From NCBI GenBank assembly GCA_040512755.1, contig JBEVEP010000219.1, positions 1 to 25,412 on the forward strand: a DNA stretch of 25,412 bases, in the 5' to 3' direction. The notes beneath the pieces were generated by a model that saw nothing but the letters and a program-made list of their open reading frames with translations, made no database searches and was not told the DNA's origin. Source of the DNA: JBEVEP01 sp040512755 (GTDB lineage: Bacteria; Pseudomonadota; Alphaproteobacteria; Rhizobiales; Rhizobiaceae). Positions 14,303 to 22,319 of this stretch are shown piece after piece. The position numbers and the translations under genes are program-made. Position 1 is the first letter of the stretch, and each line of letters opens with the position of its first letter.

Positions 14303-15231
14303 CAGGCGTACCTCACCAACGAGCGGCGAATGCGGATAAGCACGACCGCGTAGAGGATCAGAAGAACGAGAAGAAGCACCGCCACGGCGGATGCGTAGCC
14401 CTTATCAAGAGACTTGAAGGCACTCACGTAAATATATGTTGCGACTGTATTTGTTGCACCTGCCGGCCCGCCTTCGGTCATCACGTAAATCAGGTCAGCA
14501 AACGTCGCGATCCAGATTGTCCGCAGCATGACGGTGATCGCGATGGTCGGCGCAAGAAAGGGCAGCGTGACCTTGGTGAAACGCTGCCACGGCGTAGCGC
14601 CGTCGATGGCCGCGGCTTCGTGCAGTTCGGAAGGGATCGACTTCAGTGCTGCAAGTAGCGTGATCGCAAAGAAGGGCACGCCGAACCAGACATTGGCGAT
14701 GATCGGTCCCCACATGGCGGTTGCCGGGTCGGAGAGGATATTGGTTGGCTCTGCTTTCAGACCAAGCGCGTAGAGCCAATGGGGCAGGGGTCCGACAATC
14801 GGGTTGAAAAGCCAGGCCCAGGTCAGCCCCGACAGGAATGACGGGACCGCCCAGGGAAGGAAGACGATGGCCTGGACGATGCGGCGCCCATAGAACGGGC
14901 GATCGAGCAGAAGAGCCAGCCCGAGACCAAGGAAAAATTGCAGAAACAGGCTGGCGCCTGTCCACCACAGTGTATTGAGCAGTGCCTGGCCAAGGATCGG
15001 GTCCGATAACATTGCCTGGTATTGCGCAAGGCCGACGAATTCCGATTTGAACGCTGAGAACTTGCGGAATGAGTATCCGATCCCCACGATCAGGGGCACC
15101 AGGAGCACGGTTAAGAGCAGCGTCAGCGCGGGACCGACATAAAACCATGGTTCGAAAGCGGCACCATTGCGCCAAGCGCTTCGCTTGGGCGCGAATTCCG
15201 ATCGCGCAATCTCAGGCGATAGAGATGTCAT
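14302..15231 (-). CDS. Sugar-type ABC transporter permease (MalF-like)
   Basis: The 309-residue membrane protein has an N-terminal cytoplasmic segment and about six membrane helices. Its EAA loop, HEAAAIDGATPWQRFTKVTL, is typical of CUT1 permeases. It forms the heterodimeric channel with the following MalG-like protein and receives substrate from the binding protein encoded upstream. A 105-base gap containing a strong hairpin separates it from the binding-protein gene. Substrate unknown. Confidence 0.93.
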   Translation of the reverse strand: MTSLSPEIARSEFAPKRSAWRNGAAFEPWFYVGPALTLLLTVLLVPLIVGIGYSFRKFSAFKSEFVGLAQYQAMLSDPILGQALLNTLWWTGASLFLQFFLGLGLALLLDRPFYGRRIVQAIVFLPWAVPSFLSGLTWAWLFNPIVGPLPHWLYALGLKAEPTNILSDPATAMWGPIIANVWFGVPFFAITLLAALKSIPSELHEAAAIDGATPWQRFTKVTLPFLAPTIAITVMLRTIWIATFADLIYVMTEGGPAGATNTVATYIYVSAFKSLDKGYASAVAVLLLVLLILYAVVLIRIRRSLVRYA

Positions 15232-15290
15232 GTCGGCCTACATTAACCGAGTGAGAGCAGCATCGATGCGCCGTGCTGAATGAGCTTGAC

Positions 15291-15330
15291 CCCGGCGGTC
15301 TTCTGTCGCCTCAGAGAGAAGACCGCCGGG
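15291..15330 (-). promoter_or_regulatory. Stable hairpin between binding-protein and permease genes
   Basis: CCCGGCGGTCTTC (15291-15303) and GAAGACCGCCGGG (15318-15330) form a perfect thirteen-base stem with a fourteen-base loop, six bases after the binding-protein stop. There is no T-run downstream on the minus strand. Hairpins in this position, known in maltose-type operons, commonly protect the binding-protein mRNA and lower permease expression; partial termination is also possible. Confidence 0.75.
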
Positions 15331-15336
15331 TTCAGC

Positions 15337-16614
15337 CTATTGCTTGTTCTTGGCCATCCAATCCTGCTGTTCCTTCGTCAGGTAAGCGGCCCATTCGTCG
15401 GCCACCTCCTTGGCGGAACGCTGCCCGAGCAAGACTTCCTGGAAGTTCTTGACCGATATCGAGTCATAGAAATTGCCGAGGTTTTCGAGGTGGGTCGGCG
15501 GGCTCACGAACTCGAACTTGTCCGGGCTGTTCAATTCCTCGAACCAACCTTTGAAGCTTTCGGTCGCAAATTGCGGATCCTGTTCCGCGCCATTGTGGAT
15601 CGGCAGGACACCAACCTGCTTCGCCCAGGCGATGTTGCTTTCAGGCGAAAGCAACTTCTCCATCAGCTTCCACGCGTCCTCCTTGACCTCGGAATCGGCA
15701 AACATCGACCAGCCCGCGTAGCCAAGCGTCGGGTAGGACTTACCGGACGGACCAGCCGGCATCGGAGCCACCGCAAAGTCGTCCTTGATCATCTTTTCAG
15801 CGATAACGATCAGAGCGTCCGGATCCTGGTCGAGCATCGCACATGTGCCGGAATAAAAGCCGGTAACGATCTCGTTGAAGCCCCATGTGACGCTGTCTTT
15901 CGGCGCGTAGCCGTTCTTGTAGATTTCTGCCAGCATTTCGAGACCCTTCACTGAGCCTGGCTCGTTGAGGGTCGACGTGCCGTCCTCGTTGAAATAGCCG
16001 CCCTTGCCGTTGGCTATGTTCATGAACATCTGCACGCCGTTGAAGCCACCCGGGCCACCGCGCAGGCAGTAGCCATATTTGCCCGGCAGCGCTGAGATTT
16101 TCTTGTTTGCTTCCATGAACTCGTCGAGCGTTTTTGGCGCTTCGCTAAGCCCGGCTTCCTGGAACAGTTTTTTGTTCCAGAACATGGCACGGAGATAGTA
16201 CCCGTACGGGATCATGTACTGCTTGTTGTTGACGGTCGAGCCGAATTGTTTGGCGCGCTCGCCCAAGGTCGCAGCGTCCTTCCACTTGCCCATGTACGGT
16301 CCTAGATCCTCCAACTGACCGTTATTGGCGTAGAGGCCCATCCAGCGTTCCGGCATTTCCACGATGTCGGGCGTGTCTCCTGCCTGAACCATTGTCAGGA
16401 ATTTTTCGAAGGCCTGTCCCCAAGGGAGTGAAACGAGTTCTACCTTGATGCCTGGATTTGCGGCTTCGAACTCAGCGATCTGTTTCTTCAGGAATTCGGT
16501 ACGCGGCGGGCTGGTGATCACTTCGACCATCTTGACGGTCGAGTCGGCAATTGCTGCCGAGGCTTGCAGGGCAAGCCCGGCGACTGCCGCTAGCAGGACG
16601 CTGTATCGTTTCAT
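15337..16614 (-). CDS. Extracellular solute-binding protein, family 1 (CUT1 type)
   Basis: The 425-residue product starts with a Sec signal peptide (MKRYSVLLAAVAGLALQASA, cleavage likely after AIA at residue 23). It has the fold pattern of family 1 sugar-binding proteins, including FEAANPGIKVELV near the N-terminus and YAGWSMFADSEVKEDAWKLM later. It should be the periplasmic receptor of the adjacent CUT1 importer. It follows the PLP enzyme gene by 26 bases. Family members bind sugars, polyols or glycerophosphodiesters; nothing in the sequence fixes the ligand here. Confidence 0.94.
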   Translation of the reverse strand: MKRYSVLLAAVAGLALQASAAIADSTVKMVEVITSPPRTEFLKKQIAEFEAANPGIKVELVSLPWGQAFEKFLTMVQAGDTPDIVEMPERWMGLYANNGQLEDLGPYMGKWKDAATLGERAKQFGSTVNNKQYMIPYGYYLRAMFWNKKLFQEAGLSEAPKTLDEFMEANKKISALPGKYGYCLRGGPGGFNGVQMFMNIANGKGGYFNEDGTSTLNEPGSVKGLEMLAEIYKNGYAPKDSVTWGFNEIVTGFYSGTCAMLDQDPDALIVIAEKMIKDDFAVAPMPAGPSGKSYPTLGYAGWSMFADSEVKEDAWKLMEKLLSPESNIAWAKQVGVLPIHNGAEQDPQFATESFKGWFEELNSPDKFEFVSPPTHLENLGNFYDSISVKNFQEVLLGQRSAKEVADEWAAYLTKEQQDWMAKNKQ

Positions 16615-16640
16615 TTCACTCCTCCCATTTTGGACTGGAT

Positions 16641-17831
16641 TTATTTTTTCCGAGCGTTCTCCATAGCCCCGGCAAGGTCGGCCCAGAGGTCTTCGACATG
16701 CTCGAGACCGACATGCAGCCGGATCAGGCGTGGACTGACCCCAAACCGGCCGATCGAGTTGGCGTCCGGCGTTTGCTGCAACGACGCGAGCGCCGGTACG
16801 ACCAAGCTTTCATGGCCGCCCCAACTGACGCCGATGCGGAACAGTTTCAGCGCATCGACCAGGATCGGAATGTCAATGTCTTCAGTCACCTCAAATGAGA
16901 ACAGACCGGAGTAGCCTCCGAGTGTCGACTTGCCTGGATGGTTGGACCAATAAGGGTGGATAACGCGTTCGACGCTCGAATGCGCCTTCAGCCTTTCGGC
17001 GATCGTGAGAGCGCTCTTCATATGATGAGGCAGACGTAGGGGCAGCGTGCGCAAACCGCGCAACAGGAGCCAGGCCTCGAATGGCGAAAGCTTTGCGCCC
17101 AGATAGGGATAGGTCCGTTCGTTGATCTGCCCGATGAGCTGCGCCGAGCCTGCCACGACGCCAGCGACCGTATCGCTGTGGCCACCGAGATATTTCGAGG
17201 CCGAGTGAAGCACCAGGTCGATGCCATGCCCTATCGGCTTTTGAAAGAGGGGCGTCGCCCAGGAATTGTCGATGACGCTCACGATATCGTGCTCGCGCGC
17301 CATGCGCCCGTAGAGACCGATGTCCTGCAGGTCGAAAACCATTGACGTCGGGCTCTCGAGATAGAGCATCTTGGCGCCGGGGAGGGCGGCGGCGACTGCA
17401 TCGGGGTCCGAACCGTCGACATAGTCGACCTTGATACCGAAATGCGGCAGCAGCCGCTCGAACAGCCGATACGCATCGCCATAGACGTTGCGAACCGCAA
17501 CGAGGCGGTCACCCGCGCCAAGGAAGGCAAGAACTGTGGAGCTGATTGCAGCCATTCCACTGGAAAAGCCGCGCGCCGCTTCCGCGCCCTCAAGTGCTGC
17601 AATGCGGCTTTCGAACTCCATCACAGTCGGATTGTCGCCGCGCGAGTAGATCGGTTGGCGCCGGCGGCCCGCGAACGTATCGGCCATATCGGCATAGGTA
17701 TCGAAGGTGAAAAGCGAAGTCTGGAAGATCGGTGGCACCACCCCGTTGCCTGGAAACGGCCCGTCATGGGCTAGCAGTGTCGCCGCCGCGGCAATGGCGT
17801 CCACTTCGAAATGTGCAGGCAGTTCGGTCAT
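16641..17831 (-). CDS. Cys/Met metabolism PLP-dependent enzyme (cystathionine beta-lyase/gamma-synthase family)
   Basis: The 396-residue product is a full-length member of the Cys/Met metabolism PLP family. Features are YSRGDNPT (62-69, phosphate contacts from the neighbouring subunit), SSGMAA (90-95), Asp188 in VIDNSWATPL (pyridine nitrogen) and the Schiff-base Lys213 in HSASKYLGGHSD. It resembles cystathionine beta-lyases (MetC type), which split C-S bonds by beta-elimination, but family members also do gamma-replacement and gamma-elimination. Its ATG overlaps the gntR stop by four bases (ATGA), and the binding-protein gene follows 26 bases later. It is therefore part of a transport operon rather than a methionine-biosynthesis cluster. 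Inference: it processes the imported compound. Confidence 0.9.
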   Translation of the reverse strand: MTELPAHFEVDAIAAAATLLAHDGPFPGNGVVPPIFQTSLFTFDTYADMADTFAGRRRQPIYSRGDNPTVMEFESRIAALEGAEAARGFSSGMAAISSTVLAFLGAGDRLVAVRNVYGDAYRLFERLLPHFGIKVDYVDGSDPDAVAAALPGAKMLYLESPTSMVFDLQDIGLYGRMAREHDIVSVIDNSWATPLFQKPIGHGIDLVLHSASKYLGGHSDTVAGVVAGSAQLIGQINERTYPYLGAKLSPFEAWLLLRGLRTLPLRLPHHMKSALTIAERLKAHSSVERVIHPYWSNHPGKSTLGGYSGLFSFEVTEDIDIPILVDALKLFRIGVSWGGHESLVVPALASLQQTPDANSIGRFGVSPRLIRLHVGLEHVEDLWADLAGAMENARKK

Positions 17832-18565
17832 GTCCGGTCCGTGAGTTTGAGATTTGCCGCGCCGCGCCGGAGATCGGCCTCTACGGTTGCAATGAGCTTC
17901 AATGTTTCGGCGCGAGCACCGTCAGGGTCATGGTCGGCAACGCGCTCGTAAATGATCCGGTGGAAGCGAAAGCTGGCATGGCCGAAGTCTGCCACACCGA
18001 GCGGATGCTCCCAAAAGCGGTGGAACATGCCATGCATCGCAGCAATGATCTGGACAAAGAGCGGATTTCCCGAAGCCTCGTAGATGGCCTGATGGAAATC
18101 CCAGTCCTCGTCGGCCGACATGCCCTTTCGTGCATGGAAGGCTTCTTCCATCCGCTCAAGTTTTTCGAGAATGAATGCGAGTTCTTTCGGTCCGGCCCGA
18201 AGGGCGCATAGAGCGGTGGCTTCCGGCTCCAGCGCGCGGCGTATATCGAGCGTGTCCATCAGGCTGCGGAAAGTGCTCCCCGAGGCAAGGGTAAGCGGCA
18301 GGTGCAGCATATCCCGCGAAACGGCAGCCTTCAGATAGGTGCCGCTCCCTTGGCGACGCTCAACCAGTCCAAGCCCCTCCCACCGTGTCAGTGCTTCCCG
18401 CACGGTTGTCCGGCTCACCCTCAGGCGCTCAGACAAGATGCGTTCTGTCGGTAGGCGGTCACCGGGCATCAGGCCTTCGCGTGCGACAAAATCCACCAAG
18501 GCATTCAACACGGCCTCGTCACGCGCGGTCGTCTGGATGGGGAAAAGCGCGATTGAGCTTAACAT
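17828..18565 (-). CDS. GntR family transcriptional regulator (FadR subfamily)
   Basis: The 245-residue product has an N-terminal winged helix (about residues 12-80, with LPTERILSERLRVSRTTVREAL and the wing RQGSGTYL). A C-terminal all-helical FCD-type ligand domain follows. It is the first gene of the operon and overlaps the PLP enzyme gene, so it probably controls its own transcript in response to the substrate or a metabolite. I take the ATG at 18565. A TTG extension to 18613 would place the likely operator (18580-18590) inside the coding region. No strong ribosome binding site precedes the ATG, so leaderless or weak initiation is possible. Confidence 0.92.
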   Translation of the reverse strand: MLSSIALFPIQTTARDEAVLNALVDFVAREGLMPGDRLPTERILSERLRVSRTTVREALTRWEGLGLVERRQGSGTYLKAAVSRDMLHLPLTLASGSTFRSLMDTLDIRRALEPEATALCALRAGPKELAFILEKLERMEEAFHARKGMSADEDWDFHQAIYEASGNPLFVQIIAAMHGMFHRFWEHPLGVADFGHASFRFHRIIYERVADHDPDGARAETLKLIATVEADLRRGAANLKLTDRT

Positions 18566-18579
18566 GCACGATTGTAAAT

Positions 18580-18590
18580 TGGTTGGACCA
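18580..18590. promoter_or_regulatory. GntR/FadR-type operator
   Basis: TGGT-TGG-ACCA is a perfect four-base inverted repeat with a three-base spacer, the classic shape of FadR-subfamily operators (TGGTNNNACCA). It lies 14 bases upstream of the gntR ATG and in the divergent promoter region shared with the DUF4105 gene. An outer AATTGG/CCAATT pair (18577-18582 and 18597-18602) partly surrounds it. Autoregulation of the transport operon is the obvious inference. Confidence 0.65.
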
Positions 18591-18675
18591 TTGTGCCAAT
18601 TGACCACGGGCAAACCGGTATGTCAATCGGGGGCAGGCCGTCCTAGACTTGAGCTTTGAACGCATACGACGGCTC

Positions 18676-19692
18676 ATGGAGGCAGTATTGCGCCGCATTG
18701 CGCATGTTTTCTCAGGTATCCTTCTTGCGCTTGTCATAACGGTCGCCACGACCTGGACCGCATTGGCGCTGTGGTATCGATTTCCCGGACCGGAACTGGG
18801 TAGGGCGCTCGCAGTTGGCCTGTTCGTCGTGTTGGGGCTGGCCTCTGCCGTCTGTGTGTTCGGCCGGTTCCGTTTCCGGACAATCGCGCTCTTTGCGGCG
18901 GCCTTCGGCGCAGTTCTGCTCTGGTGGAGTACAATAACGCCTCCAGCCGACGCAGACTGGTCTCCCGACGTCGCCCGGCAGGTCACCGGGCATATTGATG
19001 GAAGGATGCTGACGCTCACGAATGTCCGTGACTTCCAATGGCGCAGCAACACCGACTTCATCGAGCGGTGGACAAGCCGTACCTACGATCTCGACAAGCT
19101 TCAAACCCTCGACCTTTTCATGTCCTATTGGGCTGGGCCGAAAATGGCGCACGTCATCCTGAGTTTCGGCTTCGAAGGCGGAGACTATCTGGCGTGGTCG
19201 ATCGAAGTGCGTCGCCGCAAGGGCGGCGAGTTCTCACCGATCGCAGATCTTTTCAAAAGCAATCCTTTGGTCATCGTGGCAGCGGACGAGCGTGACGTTG
19301 TTGGGGTCAGATCAAATGTGCGTGGAGAGGATGTGCAACTTTATCGCCTCCGCACCGGACCTGAAGCGGCTCGAAAGTTGCTGCTTGAATACGTTGCCGA
19401 TGCGAACGCGCTTTCGGTTGCGCCGGAATTCTACAACTCGCTCACAACCAACTGTACAACGACGATCGTGAAGATGATGCGAGCGGTCGGCGCCAGGATC
19501 CCGCTCGACTGGCGGCTTATCGTCAATGGTTACCTTCCGGAATACGCATACCAACAGGCGGCGCTCGACACGCGATTGACTTTAGAGGAGTTGCGAGCAC
19601 GCGCCCACATCGACAAGCGCGCACAGGCGGCAGGTCTGTCTCCAGACTTTTCCCGCCTCATCCGCGTCGGGGTTCCGTCTCCACACAGCTGA
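18676..19692 (+). CDS. DUF4105 membrane protein (Lnb N-terminal periplasmic domain-like)
   Basis: The 338-residue product starts with three hydrophobic segments (about residues 9-30, 40-60 and 64-84). A soluble domain follows with RDFQWRS, MAHVILSFGFEGG, LAWSIEVRRRKGGEFSP and the conserved Asn-Cys motif LTTNCTTTIV. This is the pattern of DUF4105, a predicted NlpC/P60-like cysteine hydrolase fold placed in the periplasm in bacteria; its substrate is not established. The ATG at 18676 is preferred; a TTG at 18649 would add nine residues, and neither has a strong ribosome binding site. It is divergent from the gntR operon and may share its regulatory region. Confidence 0.85.
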   Translation: MEAVLRRIAHVFSGILLALVITVATTWTALALWYRFPGPELGRALAVGLFVVLGLASAVCVFGRFRFRTIALFAAAFGAVLLWWSTITPPADADWSPDVARQVTGHIDGRMLTLTNVRDFQWRSNTDFIERWTSRTYDLDKLQTLDLFMSYWAGPKMAHVILSFGFEGGDYLAWSIEVRRRKGGEFSPIADLFKSNPLVIVAADERDVVGVRSNVRGEDVQLYRLRTGPEAARKLLLEYVADANALSVAPEFYNSLTTNCTTTIVKMMRAVGARIPLDWRLIVNGYLPEYAYQQAALDTRLTLEELRARAHIDKRAQAAGLSPDFSRLIRVGVPSPHS

Positions 19693-19987
19693 AAACATGT
19701 ACCACAGGCGCGGCGCTTGAGGGGTAAAGCTCTTTGTCTCCAACAAGGCCGTTAGAAATGATGTGCTTTCGCAGGCGCTTTGGGCCATCGCCCTCCCTCG
19801 CGCAACCAGTCGCTTGAGTGGATTTCCTGCTGGCTTGATCGTCATTTGGCTCGGCTCCGCCAGATGGTCGGCGAAGTGAAGTTTATTTTGGTCAGCGGCG
19901 CGCCACTACCGCGAGGCCTCCAGATTGAAATAGCTGGTCCAAAGCATAGACATGGCCGGGTAGCTGGGAACCTCTCGTACGGCTGCG
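19693..19987. other. Intergenic region without recognised gene
   Basis: This 295-base stretch lies between the convergent ends of the DUF4105 and DHFR-like genes. Short open frames on both strands overlap their neighbours and show no family features. No clear terminator hairpin with a T-run was found. Confidence 0.4.
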
Positions 19988-20392
19988 CTAAAGGCTTATC
20001 GTAAGCCATTTTGGATTGAACCAGCGATCGGCCGGACCATCGTAGGGGAGCCGGGTGATGTCCCAATGGGTGACGAAAGGCGCGTAGGCGTCCCAGACTG
20101 GTGGACCGCCGCCGATGAAGACGATACGTCCAGCAAATCGGTCAAGTGTGGATTTGGGGTCCATGCTCGAGCGCACAACGAAAAGCTCCCGGTCCACGCG
20201 TGCGAACTCCGGAACGCTCGCGATTGTCCTCGGCCCGGCAAGCAAGACATGTCCTCGCGTGACCTCGAAAAACCGCGCAACGTCGGCCTTGTACTCCGGC
20301 GACTGGTTGCCTTCCCATGGCATTCTGCCCTGAAGGCCAAGCTGTCCGGAACGGCCAATGGCACAAATTACCCTGACGACTCTGTTCTGCAT
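19988..20392 (-). CDS. Dihydrofolate reductase-like protein
   Basis: The 134-residue product shows the DHFR N-terminal pattern VICAIGRSGQLGLQGRMPWE. It then has an acidic-helix region (YKADVARFFEVTRGHVLLAGPRT) matching the conserved Asp and the nucleotide-binding GRxT segment. IVFIGGGPPVWDAY corresponds to the second NADPH-binding GG motif. DHFR reduces dihydrofolate with NADPH, but at 134 residues this is shorter than typical FolA (about 160-170), and the C-terminal strand region is abbreviated. It may be a divergent or secondary reductase rather than the main FolA. The ATG at 20392 is preferred over a TTG at 20437 because the product then begins with the first beta strand. Confidence 0.75.
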   Translation of the reverse strand: MQNRVVRVICAIGRSGQLGLQGRMPWEGNQSPEYKADVARFFEVTRGHVLLAGPRTIASVPEFARVDRELFVVRSSMDPKSTLDRFAGRIVFIGGGPPVWDAYAPFVTHWDITRLPYDGPADRWFNPKWLTISL

Positions 20393-20659
20393 GGTATCCG
20401 ACGGGTTAGCGACAAGTATGCAGGAACGTAACGACAAACGTTACGCCAGGTTTCCGTCCAAATACGGATACTGGTTCACGGGTCTACAGAAAGGGCAATA
20501 CCCATCGCGCCGCAATAAAACGGGCTGAGGATGCGGCCTTTGTTCGGGCTCCACCTTTGGATGAGCCACACGCAACCGAGAGCCAAGTCGCGCGTTCAGG
20601 AAGATAAGACTAAAAATCAAGTCGCTGTCAAAGCGGTTCCCAAGCATGTGGACTAACCC

Positions 20660-20950
20660 ATGGACACGAAACGTTTCGCGCACCCTGTCTCGATTTTCGT
20701 GGGGCTCGGTTTTCCCCGGCAGATCGAAACGGCGTCAGAAGCATTTCAGGTGCTGAACGAATGGAATGGAGCCCGCAACCCTACCCACGCCATGGCACTC
20801 AATGTGTGTCGCGCGGCGTCGGCTGGCGAGGTCGGCGTCGAAGCAAGTCGCCTGGCGTTCGAAGCCTTTGCGCGGACCCGAGGCATGCTGGCGCCGGATG
20901 CAGCGACAATACCAGGAAAGCAGGCCATCGATGAGGGGATGGCTGTTTGA
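20660..20950 (+). CDS. DUF982 domain protein
   Basis: This 96-residue protein has the DUF982 pattern: FVGLGFPRQIETASEAFQVL, then NEWNGARNPTHAMALNVCRAA and AGEVGVEASRLAFEAFARTRGML. DUF982 proteins are small, of unknown function, and largely confined to Rhizobiales, often in several copies per genome. A second member lies 56 bases downstream. The ribosome binding site is weak. Confidence 0.82.
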   Translation: MDTKRFAHPVSIFVGLGFPRQIETASEAFQVLNEWNGARNPTHAMALNVCRAASAGEVGVEASRLAFEAFARTRGMLAPDAATIPGKQAIDEGMAV

Positions 20951-21006
20951 ACATCCAAAACTAACCAGTGGCATGAGCGAATATTCGCGTTCAGCCGGAG
21001 GATATT

Positions 21007-21252
21007 ATGAACGACCGCCCCTTTCTCGCCCCTGTCGAGATCGTCGTTGACCCGGAACACACGCGAACTGTCGCCAGCGTCTGGGAGGGCATGGAATTTC
21101 TGTCGCAGCACAGCCCTGTTGCGCCAGGCCCGCACTATCGCGCCGCGGTGCGAATCTGCCGCGACGCGCTTGATGGCTGGCTGCCTGTGGCCAAGGCGCG
21201 CCGCGCATTCGTCGCCGCAGCACGCGAAGCCCACATTTTGGCAAAGCGCTGA
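21007..21252 (+). CDS. DUF982 domain protein, second copy
   Basis: This 81-residue protein has the same layout as its upstream neighbour but is well diverged: VEIVVDPEHTRTVASVWEGMEFL, then PHYRAAVRICRDALDGWLPVAKARRAFVAAAREAHIL. GGAGG stands six bases before the ATG. Tandem DUF982 genes are common in Rhizobiales. Function unknown. Confidence 0.85.
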   Translation: MNDRPFLAPVEIVVDPEHTRTVASVWEGMEFLSQHSPVAPGPHYRAAVRICRDALDGWLPVAKARRAFVAAAREAHILAKR

Positions 21253-21306
21253 TACCGGGAGGCTGTTCTGTTTACGGTGATTGCGACCTGGACTAAGGTT
21301 CGAATC

Positions 21307-21540
21307 ATGCCCAAGAAGTTATCTGCCGTGAGTACGCATCTGGCGTCTCGACGCGCGGTGAAGCGTGTTCTTGAGCGGCAGAAAGTCCACATCATTTCCA
21401 AGCAATTTCACCATGGCAGTGTGACAACTCGCGTGTTGGTATGCGGCGAGTATTACGACGTCGATAATCGTCAGCTTGATCTTCTCGAGATGGGCAAATC
21501 GCCCGCACAGCTGGGTCTTGAAGGAGTTGCGAGATCGTGA
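21307..21540 (+). CDS. Small hypothetical protein
   Basis: A 77-residue basic product (MPKKLSAVSTHLASRRAVKR at its start) with no recognised family. The second half, TTRVLVCGEYYDVDNRQLDLLEMGKSP, looks like a short strand-helix unit and gives it a protein-like composition. The ATG has AAGG upstream at fair spacing; a GTG at 21277 would add ten residues. It lies between the DUF982 pair and the NUDIX gene on the same strand. Confidence 0.55.
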   Translation: MPKKLSAVSTHLASRRAVKRVLERQKVHIISKQFHHGSVTTRVLVCGEYYDVDNRQLDLLEMGKSPAQLGLEGVARS

Positions 21541-21674
21541 GTGGGCTAGATGAAACCACCAGTTGATGAGTCCGGACAACAGGTTTGCTACGGTCTCAAG
21601 GCCTGCACCGGCTTCCAGGTATCAGGTTTTCTCCACTAGAGCCGCTGATGCCAAAGGCCTAGTCTGAAAAGATT

Positions 21675-22139
21675 ATGTCTAAAACCAGTGCTGGCCTGCT
21701 GGTCTATCGTCGGCGGGGCGCGGTTGTCGAAGTGCTTCTTGTTCATCCGGGCGGGCCTTTCTGGCGCAATCGCGACCTCGAAGCATGGTCGATTCCCAAA
21801 GGCGAATATGAAGCGGGTGAAGAGCCCGAAACTGCGGCGTTGCGCGAATTTGCGGAAGAGCTAGGCTGTCTTCCAGCGGTGGACGCCATGTTGCCTTTGG
21901 GCGAAGTCGTCCAGAAGGGCGGCAAGAGCGTTATTGCTTTCGCCGTCGAAGGCGATCTCGATGTGACCGAGGTCGAGAGCAACACGTTCGAGTTGGAATG
22001 GCCACCGCGGAGCGGACGCCGACGGACCTTTCCGGAGGTCGATCGGGCGGAATGGTTCCCGCTCGCTGTCGCGCGGGAAAAGATCATTCCGGGACAACGT
22101 CCGTTACTCGATCGCCTCGAAATATTGGCGGGTGCGTGA
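21675..22139 (+). CDS. NUDIX hydrolase
   Basis: The 154-residue product carries a complete Nudix box at residues 43-65: Gly43, then Glu49, then REFAEELGC, matching GX5EX7REUXEEXGU. It therefore binds divalent metal and cleaves nucleoside diphosphates linked to another moiety. The N-terminal TSAGLLVYRRRGAVVEVLLVHPGG and the DLEAWSIPKGEYEAGE segment match a bacterial subgroup of Nudix pyrophosphatases, but the substrate is not predictable. It seems to be a single-gene unit. Spacing and start are unambiguous, with a weak GAAAAG upstream. Confidence 0.92.
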   Translation: MSKTSAGLLVYRRRGAVVEVLLVHPGGPFWRNRDLEAWSIPKGEYEAGEEPETAALREFAEELGCLPAVDAMLPLGEVVQKGGKSVIAFAVEGDLDVTEVESNTFELEWPPRSGRRRTFPEVDRAEWFPLAVAREKIIPGQRPLLDRLEILAGA

Positions 22140-22319
22140 AGTCGCGCGCGAACAGTCCAGTTGCCCCTTCCGCCTTCGGTTCATCCCTTCTTATCGGATG
22201 GGGTGCTCGCATTTTGGTCAAGGCTCAGCAAACCTCGTCACTTCCGTTTAGAATGTGCTTACGTGCGACACCTTTCGGCTGCAGCAGACGGAATCGCCGC
22301 TGCCGGTGGGACAACTGAC

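Noticed and set aside
19780..20004. Small plus-strand frame between the DUF4105 and DHFR-like genes
   Set aside because: No family features and overlaps the 3' end of the DHFR-like gene antisense.
20441..20683. Minus-strand 80-codon frame with a CPFC motif
   Set aside because: Starts at a GTG inside the DUF982 gene on the other strand, has no ribosome binding site I can see, and no recognised family.
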